Of a DNA stretch of 64,000 bases, positions 27,161 to 40,730 are shown piece after piece. The stretch is from Latrodectus hesperus (lineage: Eukaryota > Arthropoda > Arachnida > Araneae > Theridiidae), in the NCBI GenBank assembly GCA_037975125.1, contig JAJQOW010000022.1, positions 850,501 through 914,500 on the forward strand, read 5' to 3'. Under the pieces are notes generated by a model. That model was not told the DNA's origin. It saw only the letters and a program-made list of their open reading frames with translations, and did no database searches. A program made the position numbers and the translations under genes. Numbering within the stretch: position 1 is the first letter of the stretch; the number at the start of each line of letters is the position of its first letter.

Positions 27161-28049
27161 TTTTATTCAACATAGGTATTAAAAACTACAGAATGATTGT
27201 TACGACAGCATGAAAATCAAACACAAATCGCGAAGAGATTCCAAGATATTGGCAGTTGCAGTAATCAAGGATGGTTCGTTATGATTCAAAAGTCAATAAA
27301 TAAAGTATTTATGTCTTCAATTTTCGGGCTTTTTATTTAAATGTTCTAGCCATTGAGGAATGAGGGTAATAGAATGTTTCAGTTATGTTTCTGAATGTAA
27401 TGGTATCAAGATGAATGCTTTTTCTGAACTTCTTTCGTTTCAACATTTAAGTAAAACTCATCCATATACTTATGAGACAATGACAAAGCCTTATCACAGC
27501 TTCTAGTTGCTTCTAACTAGGGTCACTATGGTGTCTTTTAATTCTGTTTATTTAAACTCGGCATGACTAATAGTAGGATTGTGTATTACAAAGTAGAAGA
27601 TACAGAATTCAAACCTAGATATTATTGAAAAACAGGAAATGGAGTTGCGCTTTCCTTTGTCTAGATCTTTGGGCTATCCATTGTCCAATGATTTGGCCGC
27701 ACTTTTCAACATGGAAGATCTTGATTAACATCCTTTTCGCTGCGCAAGAACGACTGAAGAATGTTCAGAGTTTTGTTTACTCATGCACATGTATTAGTAT
27801 GGATGCTAGGGAGATTTTTGGAATCACCTTCTGTATATCAGGTTATTATAATTCATTTTACTAATTTTTTCTGAAAGCAACACATTTTAAATTCTGAACT
27901 ACATTATAACGGTCTCCGGCTTTTAAGCTTTCAGCACCAAGTTATGAAAATGCTCTTCAAATGCCTTGGAATAATTGTTAGTTATTAACCAGTGGTTGTT
28001 TCTTTCTCTACAGTTGAGATCCTGAGCCCGCCACTTTATTATGATTCTC
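27161..28049. other. Background, unrecognised ORF
   Basis: A 79-codon plus-strand ORF (27625-27864) does not resemble a family I know. No other feature seen. Confidence 0.4.
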
Positions 28050-29010
28050 GGCACAGGTGCCGTATAATCCATGGTAACAATTTCTGAGTTTTTTTGGCAA
28101 CAATGAAATGTTGCAAAGATGACATCATTGTGACGTAATACCGCGCAAATATGTTGTAATTGTGACTTAATAAAATCATTTTTGGAAAACTTTACATATC
28201 TAACTATTAAATTTAAACCTGATAAATAAGGAGCGTGAATATATATTTTTGAAAATATATATATAAGATTTTTAAAAAAGGAAATATTAGAACAGAAACA
28301 TTGGAAAAATTAAAATGAAGCATTAGAAAATACGAATATTTTCCTTATTCGTATTCGTTTCTGAAATTACTTCGGAAACGAATGCGATTAAGGAAAATAT
28401 GAGAACTTCGAAAAAGAAAATATGTATTCTAAGAAAATCGGAATACGAATTCTAACGAAAATTCCAGAAGAATCAGAACACGAATACTAATAAAAAATAA
28501 AGAAACATTCGGTAAAGAATAAAGATAAATGATAAGGAACAATTTAAACTGTTAATTATTATAATTTTAAAAAATTAGTAAAAAAACAATAAGTTTAAAA
28601 ATGAATACACAAATTATGCAGCATTTTATTTCAATAATAAAATTTATAAAAACGCCAAACATAAGCTAAATAAAGAACACAAAAATGATTATTTAAAGTA
28701 ATGAAAAAGAGAAATACAACCTGGAATTTAAGAATCCAAAATGTCAAGATAATTGTAAAACAAACCAAAAAAATCTTATGAAGTTAACTCGTAGTAATTT
28801 CTAATAAATTGCTGAAATGTGACAAATTGTTCTAAATCTCGTCGCGATGACGCAAACACTAAAGTTGTCAAAATTGAATTTTCACCTTAATTCTTAGTGG
28901 TCTTCATTTGTATGACGTAATAATAATCAGGTTGCCAGATAACAAAGGAATATCCGTCAAAAAATCGCCAATCTCAGAATTTGGGTCATGGATTATATGG
29001 CACTTGTGCC
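28050..29010. mobile_element. GGCACA-family element, long copy 2
   Basis: The left end GGCACAGGTGCCGTATAATC and the right end in complement GGCACAAGTGCCATATAATC are near-identical over about 25 bp. The flanks TGATTCTC (28042-28049) and CGATTCTC (29011-29018) look like an 8-bp target duplication with one mismatch. At 961 bp it is about four times the length of copies 1 and 3. The extra AT-rich middle holds a strong hairpin (28336-28400) and no long reading frame. Confidence 0.7.
28336..28400. repeat. 26-bp-stem hairpin inside the long GGCACA element
   Basis: Arms 28336-28361 (starting ATATTTTCCTTATTCGTATT) and 28375-28400 pair at 24 of 26 positions around a 13-nt loop. Confidence 0.8.
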
Positions 29011-29079
29011 CGATTCTCAATGGTTTAAAATGTCCATGACGTTAGATAACGTTTCATCTACCGCACTTCATATTGAGAC

Positions 29080-29265
29080 GGCGTTGTAAATCCGTCTTGT
29101 AGTCGAATTTGCTGCAAATGGCATTCTTTGAACTGCAACAAACAAAGTTAATTTCACCATCAAACGTCTGAGAATATTGTCGAAGTTCATTTTGTTAATA
29201 AAACGATTTCTCATATAAGAACCAAAGCATTGGTTTGTGGAGCCGTTTTCCATTGATTCAAGCCA
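29080..29265 (-). repeat. Unclassified dispersed repeat R, copy 2
   Basis: In complement it matches 6429-6622 almost end to end. In this copy the same strand stays open over 85 codons (29325-29068), but copy 1 has several stops in the matching frame, so coding is doubtful. Confidence 0.7.
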
Positions 29266-31266
29266 CCAACACGTTAACAATAGAAGAGAAGAATAAGCAA
29301 AATGAATAAAAACAAAACATAACATCCAATTTAAAGTTCAATCAGCAAAGACATTTAAATTTTTAAAAATTTCATTGATTAATAGAATTTTAAATTAATA
29401 ATTGCAATATTTTTAAGCAACTTCTTTCAATTCTTAAGATTAATATCATGCTTACGCTAACGTTAACTTGTTGTTGTGTTTTTGAGGATAAGGGATTCTA
29501 ACATGTTTCTATCCAAGAAATGAGGTTTTAGCCTCTATTGAACATTGAAAGATGGAAGTAATGCGTATGCTGTTCGTTCAACATGCAAGTCTGTTGAGAT
29601 TATAACCCATCTTGCTTGTTCTACTCCCATGTGAAGAATGAATAAAACCCATTCAAAAAGTATTTTCGACTGTTTAGCTATCTTACGGCAAATTCCATTT
29701 TTTATGTTATTTGTATTATGATTCCAAATATGTTCGATTTGTGGTACCTCTCTATTTAGGATGTAAAATCTCGTGTTCAATATGAGCCACTGTTTAACAA
29801 TGAGAGATCGTCGTACGTTTCTGTTTTTGTATACGCTTAAATTGGAATAATTAATGAAGAGTTTTAGGATTTTCTTCCCTTCTGGTGTATAAATTTGGTC
29901 ACTATTCTACAAAACATTTTTTCTGAGGATAAAACGCAAAATATAATGAAAAGTTTATAACAAACTTCTGTTGTTTGATTAAACGTTTTGCATTCATAGA
30001 CTATAAACACAAAGAATTTGGTGAATAGTATAAATCTCTTAATGTATTTTGCCCACATAATGTCAACAAAGAAAACTAATATTACAATGATTGAGGGATG
30101 ATTGTAATTCATATTAAAAAATTCAAAACATTGAGATCGTATTAAAAAAAATCTTTCCTAAAAGGGAACATTTACATGTTGATGATTTTACATTAATTAT
30201 CTTTGATATTAATCACATAATGAAACTGATGTTATGGCATTTATTGAGTTATAAAGTAATATCATCATTTTCGCAAAGTTTCTTCACCGTATGAATTTTA
30301 CACTATACTTTGACATGTTTCTTTTCCATTCAAGACTAAAAAAAAAGACGTTTAAACTTCGCCAAAGATATAAAATGTCTGTTGATATTCGAATTGGCGT
30401 TACGAGAAAGAAATGGCGTTAAAGGAATGGAAGCACAGCAAGAGATATACCGTCACGTGCAAGCATTATAACATTTCCATTTGGCATAATGAGATGCAAA
30501 ATGGCATGCGTTTTTGGCGACAGAGTGTGAATCGAAGGAAAAATTGGCGCATTATAAAGTCATTTGGAAGTGGCGGTCTAGAAGAATGGATTCAAAATGC
30601 GTGTTAATACCTTCATGCAACATGGGACGTTTATTTTGCTCTGAATACCACTTTATGCAGTGGACGCGATGCAGTTTTATATTTTGGGAAATGGCAACAG
30701 TCGTTTTGGCGTGGGCGGAATATAAGATCTTTGATTTATTTTTTCAGTTTTACGAAAAATATCTATCCTGGGAAAGTTAAGTTGAGTTAAACTGCAAAGA
30801 ATTTTCCGTTTGAAAAGAAATGTTTGGTAATATATTTTTATTGTAACTACTTTAATCCCAAAAAAAGAGTAACTCTTATCTTATTTCAAGTATTATAAGC
30901 AATATGCATATCTGTGTTCATTGAAGGAGGACATATTTAGCTGCAGATAAGTATTTAAACGTTTTATTAGAATTAATATATGCAGAAAACGCAAATACAG
31001 ACTTTTTAATATCATCTGGATGTATCACAGATTATTTATCACATAATTTTACTTCATTTTGGGACTGAGATTTTTATTTTTTATAGAAAGTGATTGATAA
31101 CCAAAACACAAATTGTCTAAATTTGATACAAATGAAATATAAAAATAACCTTTTGTTTTCTAAATAACTTTCCTATTAAAAAAGAAGAAAAAACAAGAAG
31201 CTTTGTTATTTAATAAAAGTTGTTTTAGAAACAACATGCAATAAAAAAAGGTTACATATTCTAAAC
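29266..31266. other. Background, no gene recognised
   Basis: Short ORFs at 29535-29780 (minus), 29864-30112 (minus), 30413-30607 and 30514-30780 (plus) lack family resemblance. The 30360-30780 part is less AT-rich and rich in TGGCG words, perhaps an unrecognised old repeat. Confidence 0.4.
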
Positions 31267-31279
31267 TATTTAAGTTTAG

Positions 31280-31666
31280 GAGGCAGCGGTAGACTAGTGA
31301 TTAGATCATCGGCGTTCAGTCTAGAAAGGCTGCGTTTGATTCCCAATGCCACCAAACACCAACTGAGTTTATGCGATACATGTATTCGTTAAATCTGTGG
31401 AATCCTTGTGTTTGATCGTTGAGCACTTATCATGGGTGTAATGTGGTCTGGAGAAAATTTCCTCCCCCTTTAGTTCAAAGTAAAAGTAAAGGGAGTGGAT
31501 ACTCTGGTGGTGCCATCTATCAGAGGAATCTTAGAGCAAAGACGTACTTTACACTTCATGTTGCTCTGATTAAAACGAAAGACGCACCCTTCTAACTTAA
31601 TTTCATATAGTTGTCAGAGTTAGTGATCTTGGCTTGTCCAAGTACCATAAGTAACAACAATAACAA
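31280..31666 (+). mobile_element. SINE family B
   Basis: The tRNA-like head AGACTAGTGATTAGATCATC, then GCGTTTGATTCCCAATGCC as the box B region. The B body includes GGTGGTGCCATCTATCAGAG. Tail 1 ends in GTAACAACAATAACAA. A perfect 13-bp target duplication TATTTAAGTTTAG occurs at 31267-31279 and 31667-31679. It lacks the ~75-bp leader found at 38921. Confidence 0.92.
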
Positions 31667-31975
31667 TATTTAAGTTTAGAATGTACAAGCCTTTTATAAT
31701 ATACAAGGAACATTTTGTTTATTTTGTACTATAAAAAGCAATGCACAATTAAAGGCAGAAAATTTCAAATGCTTTTCCTTTCATTTCCAAACAAGCGAAT
31801 GTTGATTACAGTATTTCATATATATAGGTTAAGATTTCAAAGAAATTATAATAACTAGAGATATTTAGTAAAACCTTAGAGATCGTAACATGAAAGAAAT
31901 CCTTTTAAATGTTTGAACTTGTAAACGAAAAAGCTGATAATTTTCACAAAAATATAAGTTCACTTTACTTATTAA

Positions 31976-32281
31976 GCCGACCAATGGCTGAGTGGTTAGC
32001 GTTCCTGACTCCTGAGCTGTTGGTCCCGGGTTCGAATCCTGGTTCGGGCATGGACGTTTCTTTCCTCCTGTGTTTCTCTGTCCTTTCTTTTGTGATGTTT
32101 TATGAATGTGACCCCCCCTATAAACGGGTTTGTAGTGGTATGGCTCTGGCAACGCTACTCGCCTCCGTGACTTGGTTCACAGGTGCCCGCTGAATAATGA
32201 CAAATGAGTAGCAGTTTTCGGCCTTGTTGTGGCATAGGGTTAGTCACAAAAGTGTGTGCCCGCCATTGGAAAAAAAAAACT
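31976..32281 (+). mobile_element. SINE family C, full length
   Basis: The head GCCGACCAATGGCTGAGTGG is followed by GTTAGCG (box A) and GGGTTCGAATCCTGG (box B), then GGGCATGGACG. The body has CCCTATAAACGGGTTTGTAG and CGCCTCCGTGACTTGGTTCA. It ends GCCCGCCATTGG plus a poly(A) run. Target duplications TTACTTATTAA (31965-31975) and TTTCTTATTAA (32282-32292). The short peptides encoded are chance frames. Confidence 0.92.
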
Positions 32282-32397
32282 TTTCTTATTAACATTTCAC
32301 TCATAAAATTGTAGAAATACACAGTGAGAAGTTTGCTTTAATGTTTTTCAAATTTCATCTTAAACTTTTAGCTTTATTTAATTTCTTAATATAACAT

Positions 32398-32518
<121 letters not shown>

Positions 32519-32595
32519 GTTTTATCAAAACCTAATTTACTTAGAATATAAATTTTCTTTGATCAGTACATTTATGAATGGTAGTTTAGATTTTG

Positions 32596-34380
<1,785 letters not shown>

Positions 34381-34467
<87 letters not shown>
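34381..34467. repeat. (TA)n microsatellite, right flank of the element
   Basis: Continuation of the TA tract interrupted by the mariner-like element. Confidence 0.97.
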
Positions 34468-34470
<3 letters not shown>

Positions 34471-35637
34471 GTCGAATTGGTACTGAGATAAAGTGCAATA
34501 TGGGCAATGAAAATGGCTTTATCTAATATATTTCTAATATTCTAATAATTTTATCTTTATCTTATACATAATATTCTATAATATATAGTTAAAAGTTATT
34601 CCTTAGGAGTAATTTGTTATTCAAACATCAACATATTTCCTCAATCCTATTAAATTTAATACAAAGAGAGACAGAGTATATTTCTTTCAATAAAAGCATT
34701 TTGTATAATAAAGTTGTCTATGACTATTAACTTAAAATATATTTATGTCAATTTAATGTTCTTGTAAAGGATTTTCTGAAAAAAAGAGCTGATTATGCTA
34801 TTTGAACTATAACTGAACTTATAGCGATGATTCGAAAATAGACTCAACTCCATGAAAAATATATTCCAATCTTTCACATATATTGAATCTTTCTAGCTTA
34901 GATCGCCTTTATTTTTTCATGAATGACTTCAAAAGTGCCCAAAAAATCCGTTCTATTTGTCGATATATTTGTGAAGCAAAATATTGGAGGACAGAATGCA
35001 TAATGGTAATCAACGATGATTAATGGTCGAGCTCTGTCTTAAACAACGCAAAAATAGATCGTCTATCCCCAAAAGGTTTATGGATATTTCACATTTATTT
35101 ATTCTTAACTTTACTTGGCATGTTTAAAATTTTAGAACGACATGAAAAAGTAAACAAGGCAAATTTCAAATATTTTAGATGGAATTTGTTTTCTCTCTTA
35201 GATTATTGGCATATGCGATTGAAAAATGGTATGGAAAATAGGTTTAGTAAGTATAAAGTAGTGCCACGTTAGCGAATTCCCGGTAACGTGGGGTTATTTG
35301 TTTTAAAACAAACAAAAAAGAATTCTCTGAAGCAGTGCTTTAATCAAATATTTATTTTAGTTTGTTTTGTTTTATAGCTATTCTTTGAAATTTACTGGAT
35401 AATTTTTAATTTTCTAGTTCATTAAGGATTATTGCTTTTGCTCAACGGGGATTAGTTTATGAACACTTGCAAAATATAATAATAATTTAAAGAATAGAAT
35501 AATAGAGACAGCAGCGAAAAGTATTTTTGTTTCATTTTCTTTGATTTTATTTTTTTACCTTATATTTATTCCTATAATAATAATTCTCCAGTATTTTAAG
35601 ATACAATGAAATTACTTAATATTTCGTTTATTATGAG
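34468..35637. other. AT-rich background
   Basis: No gene or family member recognised. Confidence 0.5.
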
Positions 35638-36060
35638 AAATCGTATTGTTAAAATTTTCAACTGTGTTATGAAATTTCCGACATAAGATTTTGTATCGTG
35701 AAATTTGTACAGAAAATTTTTATATACGGTGAGGTAGAACATAAATACGGAAGTATTGAATACTAATACGAAGCATTGAATATAAATATGTATTATAATT
35801 GAATATACAGAATGAAAATCGTATTATTAAAATTTTCAACTCTGTTATGAAATTTTAGACATAAGTTTTTTTATTATCGTGAAATTTGTACAGAAAATTT
35901 TTATATAGTTTTAAAACAATTACTTCTGTTGCTTTAAGTTTATCTGGAAAATATCTGTTTCATATACGGTGAGGTAGAACATAAATAAAGAAATATTGAA
36001 TATTAATACGAAACATTGACTATAAATATGTATAATAATTGAATACTATACGGAATATTG
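35638..36060. repeat. Tandem duplication, ~178-bp unit, with a 59-bp difference
   Basis: 35638-35815 and 35816-36060 share ATCGTATT(G/A)TTAAAATTTT, GTGAAATTTGTACAGAAAAT and ACGGTGAGGTAGAACATAAA in order. The second unit has an extra ~59 bp (GTTTTAAAACAATTACTTCT onward) between two ATAT words. This fits either a deletion in unit 1 or an insertion in unit 2 through microhomology. Confidence 0.85.
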
Positions 36061-36128
36061 TGATTTTAAAAACACTTAAAAAGTGGTAATTGATGCTTAA
36101 AAATTAATGCAGGATGTCTTTGGAAGTA

Positions 36129-36432
36129 TCAAGGGTGAGCAGGAGGGTCAGCCCAGGTTTTAGAAGTAAGTTGTTTAGCAATGGAAGAGATCTTTGATGG
36201 TGTTAGTACCATGCGATCTTCCGGGTTCAAAGGATTACTGGCGGCAGTCTTTGCCAGGTCGTCGGCTACTTCATTCCCAGGCAGACCAACATGCGAGGGG
36301 ACCCACTGGAGGTGGATTGGGTGTTGAACTGAAAGACTTATCAACAAGAGTAGAATACTTCTACTAGTACTGTCGCCGATGGATTGCCAATTGAAAAGGT
36401 GCTGGACCGAGGATCGACTGTCTGTGAAACTA
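36129..36432 (-). pseudogene. Non-LTR retrotransposon RNase H, C-terminal piece
   Basis: One open frame on the minus strand starts near 36432 with SFTDSRSSVQHLFNW, carrying the RNase H catalytic Asp. It continues HLQWVPSHVGLPGNEVADDL, the conserved C-terminal RNase H block of arthropod LINEs, and ends TSKTWADPPAHP-stop. The upstream half of the domain and the reverse transcriptase are missing. The frame is intact over about 100 codons, so it is less decayed than the other LINE pieces here. The ATG at 36347 is internal and not a real start. Confidence 0.85.
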
Positions 36433-36768
36433 AAATGATAACATGCATAAAAATGAAGGCAATGTTAATTTTTCTGCTTGTTAATTTATTATCTCTTTAA
36501 ACGTAATTATCTTAAACCTGCTAGATTAAGTGACTACACCATATTAACACACTAGATCTGGAGAATTTTTTGGTTTTGTGTACAATTCATTATCGTGTTC
36601 TTTTAGTACTTAAGGAATAAATATAATACCTTTATATAAAAGTAGTGTAAACAGGTTTTACTTTTTATAGAATTCAAAACTGACATTTTTAAATCCAATT
36701 TCATCATTTACAAATATATTAATTAATGCAAAATTTCAATATAGCCATAATAATTAGACTCTCTAAAC

Positions 36769-37222
36769 CATAGGTTTCCAAAGTGGTCTAAGTAGACCCC
36801 CAGGGATCCATAAGAGACCACACGGGGTTCCACGTAGACGTGAAAAGAAAACAGGGGTTCACAAGTTGTAAGTGGGGTCCACGAAATATTTTCTGGTTTT
36901 CATTATAAGAGAACAAAAATTTTGGCTTGGATTTACCTATCAACGTAGGCAGGTAGGATCATTCTCTAGGTAGGTACTCAAAAAAGTTTCAAAATTCAGT
37001 TCAAACACTGAATTGAATAGAACAATAGGTAATAGTACACGTATTATTTTAATAAATTGTACACAAGAAAATGTGCTACTTTTTTCGTCTTAACACCCCC
37101 AATTTAGGGTGATAATTTTTAGGAGTTTTGGGAATGCAGTAGAAATGTATCAGCAGGGGGTCTACCGAAAGTAATAAAACTTTGAAAGTGGTCCACGAGA
37201 AAAAAAAGTTTGGAAACCCATG
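36769..37222 (+). mobile_element. hAT-superfamily non-autonomous element with perfect 8-bp target duplication
   Basis: It starts CATAGGTTTCCAAAGTGGTC and ends, in complement, CATGGGTTTCCAAACTTTTT. It is flanked by identical CTCTAAAC 8-mers (36761-36768 and 37223-37230). It matches 25412-26055 in opposite orientation over both outer parts (for example GACCACACGGGG, GTAGACGTGAAAAGAAAACA). At 454 bp it lacks the transposase C-terminal piece retained by the other copy. Confidence 0.9.
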
Positions 37223-37230
37223 CTCTAAAC

Positions 37231-38295
37231 TAAAAATAAATAATGTATAACTATTAGAAAAAATTAATTTATTCCTAATTTTTTGAACAAAAATTCATTT
37301 ATACTTTCCCAGCTATTAAAAACATTAACCATTTCCTCACGTGTTCAAAAACTATTTCCAACCCTTCTCATCTACATTCCCGATTATCATCAATTCCCTT
37401 TTCCTGTAACTATTCCAAATCGCCAATGCCTGAAATAGATACCGAAAAAGATACTTTTTCTTCTAATTATAGTCCTAACGAATGCAGAACTAACCAGACC
37501 AAAAGAAACTTGCCAAAAATATAAAAAAAGAAACTCTTATCAGAGGTTTTCTTCAATGCAGGCCGCGTCGCATTACCTGTATTACCATCCATCAACCATC
37601 AACTCCTCCTGACAGCGTTATCAGTTCCACCACCCTTAGTAACTAGGAATCGCTCTATCATTAATATTATTACTTTCTTTCGTCCACCCCTGTCCTCGAT
37701 GCTTTTTACCCATCTCCGGAAGTCTGCGTCCTGATCATATTAAGAATTAATTAGCTAAGTCCATGTTTGTCTTTTTCTGAAGAGACTGCCCTTTCTTACA
37801 TCGAAATATCGGTTAATGTTATAGATATGTTGCTTTTTTTATTCTCGAATTAAAGTGATTATGGATTATGTAAAAGTGTTATTGATTTATGTTCGCATCT
37901 CTTTTTTTGTTGTTGTTTCTTCCGATCCCAAGTAATCATTTTTATTAAGTTAGAGTTTAGATATTCTGAAGTTCTATCGTTTTGTATTTTGTCGTTGGTT
38001 TTATTATGTTCCACTGCTTTAAGATTTATTTGTGGAAATTAATTTTAAAATACTAAGATATATTGTTTTTTAAATTTACTTCAATACTGTAAGATTGTTT
38101 TTAATTTTACTTTATTAAACAGAATTTTAAAATAAAATTTTTTGGCAATGTAAAATTGTTGAAAACGTGTTCACACACACACACACACACACACAAATTT
38201 TGAATTAATTTTATATGGTGATGTGAATCACCGATGGAATAGAATCACTAGCAACACAAACAATATATATTATATTATATCATTTATTATTTCTA
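37231..38295. other. Background with (AC)n
   Basis: A less AT-rich block near 37550-37760 has no coding signature. An (AC)n microsatellite sits at 38172-38196. Confidence 0.5.
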
Positions 38296-38305
38296 TGTGA
38301 TGACT

Positions 38306-38610
38306 GCCACCCAACTTGTCTAGTGGTCAACATGCCTGACTGCTGATAAGGAGGTCCTGGGTTTGAATCCCGGTTCGGGCATGGATGTACTTTCTCTCTC
38401 TATCTTTCCTGTCTTTGTCCTTTCCCTGTATGAAGGAGGAGTGAATGGTTGCCTACCCTAAAAACGGGTACCTATGGCATGTGTGTAGAGCAAAGTCGTA
38501 CTTTCACCTGCATGGTGCTTTGATTAAAACGAAAGACGCTCCCAATCGACTTAATTCACACAGCATAGCGAGCTTGGCTTGTTCAAGTGTCATTAGTAAC
38601 AACAACAGCA
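38306..38610 (+). mobile_element. SINE family A with tail 1
   Basis: The head GCCACCCAACTTGTCTAGTG, box B GGGTTTGAATCCCGG, then the body with CTACCCTAAAAACGGGTACC. Tail 1 is GAGCAAAGTCGTACTTTCAC to GTAACAACAACAG. Target duplications TGTGATGACT (38296-38305) and TATGATGACT (38611-38620), one mismatch. Confidence 0.93.
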
Positions 38611-38920
38611 TATGATGACTTATTTTATGAAAATAAACAATTATTAAGGATTTGAATAAATATTAAATTAAGAGAATACTGAAATAAAATATATCCTAAG
38701 TAAAACTGCTTCTTTATCCATTTGGAAATATAAGAGAATTTTTAGGCAATGAAAATATTTGTTCCAACTACCATTCCTACATGCTGAGAACAACTATGTA
38801 GCAATAACTAAACTATATGTCACTCGAAAAGGAAAAATTGGATGAATTTTATAAAGAAGAGAAAAACTGCATAGAAATAAGGCTAAGAAAATGACACACT
38901 AAGTAGTTGAATGATATAGG

Positions 38921-39387
38921 ACCGTAAAGTAAAGTAAACACCAGCAGAGGTCCCTGTACCTAACCCTGAATGGGTTGTACCAGATTTGATGGACCCGCTG
39001 TAGCCTAGTGGTTAGGGTATCGGCCTTAAATCCGGAAAGGTGGGGTTCAGTTCCCAATGCCGCCAAAGACCCACCGAGTACATGTGATATACGTGCTCGT
39101 TAAATCTGTGGAATCGAAAGTCCTGTGGTCGGTCGTTGAGCAGTTACCATGGGTGCAATGGTCTGGAGAAATTTACTCCCCTTTAAGATCAATGCCAAAA
39201 TTGAGGAAGTAGATCCTGTGGTGCTGTCATCTATCGGAGGATTTGAAGAGCAAAAGTCGTACTTTCACCTTCATGGTGGTCTGATTTAACGAAAGACGCT
39301 CCCAATTGAATTAAATTCACATAGCCAAGGCATGGCGAGCTTGGCTTGTCCAGGTGTCATTAGTAACAACAACAAGACAACAACAAC
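38921..39387 (+). mobile_element. SINE family B, full length with 5' leader
   Basis: It begins with a ~75-bp leader (GTAAAGTAAACACCAGCAGA ... TTTGATGGACCCGC) before the tRNA-like head TGTAGCCTAGTGGTTAGGGT and GGGGTTCAGTTCCCAATGCC. The B body and tail 1 (AGAGCAAAAGTCGTACTTTC) follow, ending in AACAACAAC runs. ATGATAT words at 38911-38917 and 39388-39394 are a probable short target duplication. It shows what the fragment at 17686 derives from. Confidence 0.9.
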
Positions 39388-39394
39388 ATGATAT

Positions 39395-39738
39395 GCTATA
39401 AATTACAATTAATGATCTGTAATCGTTATTTACAAACGAGAATTAATTTTACTGGGCTTATAGTTTGAAGAACATTCTGTCTATACCACTGCAAGCATTA
39501 TGCAATATATGTAGGCTTGCAGGATTTCTGCTTTTTTCAACCGGGTTGCCTGAATAGTACCCCCTCCCTCTCAGTGTCGCAGGAATTACGTGCACACACC
39601 CTTGGCTAGCTTTTAGAGGGTTTTTCAGGGTAGTTTATATGCTATGAATAAATGGTAACTATTTAAGATCCTAAACCATGGTAGTAATAAAATGGCAACC
39701 ATATAAATTTAAACATTTTATTTCGGACGCGTTAATAT
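39395..39738. other. Background
   Basis: No gene recognised. The short island GTACCCCCTCCCTCTCAGTG near 39560 is C-rich but otherwise unremarkable. Confidence 0.45.
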
Positions 39739-40174
39739 TTATGAGTTACTTAAGAAAGAGGACATACTTTGAAATAGGAACAAGAATCTGAAGTATATGT
39801 ACATGCATTGCTTATCCTTGGACACGTCTTCTTTAGAAGGTCTTTTTCTTTTGGTTTTAATCTTGCAAAAATCCTTACGAGCTAATCCATTCACCATAGA
39901 TTCTTTCACTAAACATTTATAATCAGTCCATGCGTTGTTTATCAAAGAAAAATCTCGCTACTGGTGCTGATACCTTAGGTAAGCAGAAAGCATACTCACC
40001 ACTCTTAATCCTGATCAGATTGGGAGCTGATGTGATATTATTGAACTGAACAAACAGTTTGAGCCATTTTTCTTCAATTGAAATAATGATATCTTTGGTA
40101 ATCTCTTCTTGTTTCCCCAATAACCAATTTGACTGCAAATACTTCTTAGCAAGCACAACTTCACACATGGCCAC
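39739..40174 (-). pseudogene. hAT transposase, C-terminal dimerisation domain remnant
   Basis: The minus-strand frame 40174-39923 reads IEEKWLKLFVQF then SGEYAFCLPKVSAPVARF. The frame then shifts and continues INNAWTDYKCLVKESMVNGL (39945-39739). The order W..LF, EYAFCLP..SAPV.R, then NN.WTD followed by a hydrophobic helix is the C-terminal dimerisation region of hAT transposases, where the usual text is SLMNN.WTD. One extra T in a T-run near 39950 accounts for the shift. A Lys/Arg-rich tail follows. No upstream RNase H-like core was found; the sequence upstream is a tandem repeat. Family assignment is from remembered motifs. Confidence 0.75.
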
Positions 40175-40558
40175 GGTTGACGAGACAAGATACTACGATG
40201 ACAATATTACTTATTAGCAAACCTTTTATCTTCTATGGTTTTCATTTTTTTACGGTTGACGAGACAAGATACTACGATGAATATTACTCATTAGCAAACC
40301 TTTTATCTTCTATGGTTTTCATTTATTTACGGTTGACGAGACAAGATACTACGATGACAATATTACTTATTAGCAAACCTTTTATCTTCTATGGTTTTCA
40401 TTTTTTTACGGTTGACGAGACAAGATACTGCGATGAATATTACTCATTAGCAAACCTCTTATCCTCTATGGTTTCCATTTTTTTACGGTTGACGAGACAA
40501 GATACTACGATGACAATATTACTTATTAGCAAACCTTTTATCTTCTATGGCTTTCATT
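40173..40558. repeat. Higher-order tandem repeat of alternating 79- and 77-bp units
   Basis: Units open ACGGTTGACGAGACAAGATA and start at 40173, 40252, 40329, 40408 and 40485, so spacings run 79, 77, 79, 77. The longer type has GATGACAATATTACTTATTA and the shorter GATGAATATTACTCATTA, giving an A-B-A-B-A order with a 156-bp period. 156 is divisible by three, so one plus-strand frame stays open for 139 codons. I think this is a by-product. Confidence 0.9.
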
Positions 40559-40730
40559 GTTCATACAGTAAGAAAATAAATGACAAACTATTTTAAAATA
40601 TATATAACAGTTAATTATTTTTTGACTTTTTTGGTCATCTATGAAATCAAATTTAATTTTTACCAGGACTTGAAGTAACCCTTCAGGCTAGGATATCGGG
40701 ATTTTGTCTTGAAACTGGAACGTTTGGCAA

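Noticed and set aside
31976..32050. Possible functional tRNA gene
   Set aside because: Box A and box B are present, but the cloverleaf is incomplete and the sequence continues into a SINE body with poly(A) and target duplications. The same reasoning applies to all SINE heads here.
40173..40558. CRISPR-like array
   Set aside because: The units are direct repeats without unique spacers, in a eukaryotic context. The 43-bp and 255-bp arrays were rejected for the same reason.
40177..40596. 139-codon ORF with internal 52-residue repeats
   Set aside because: It lies entirely in the 79/77-bp tandem repeat, whose 156-bp period happens to keep the frame open.
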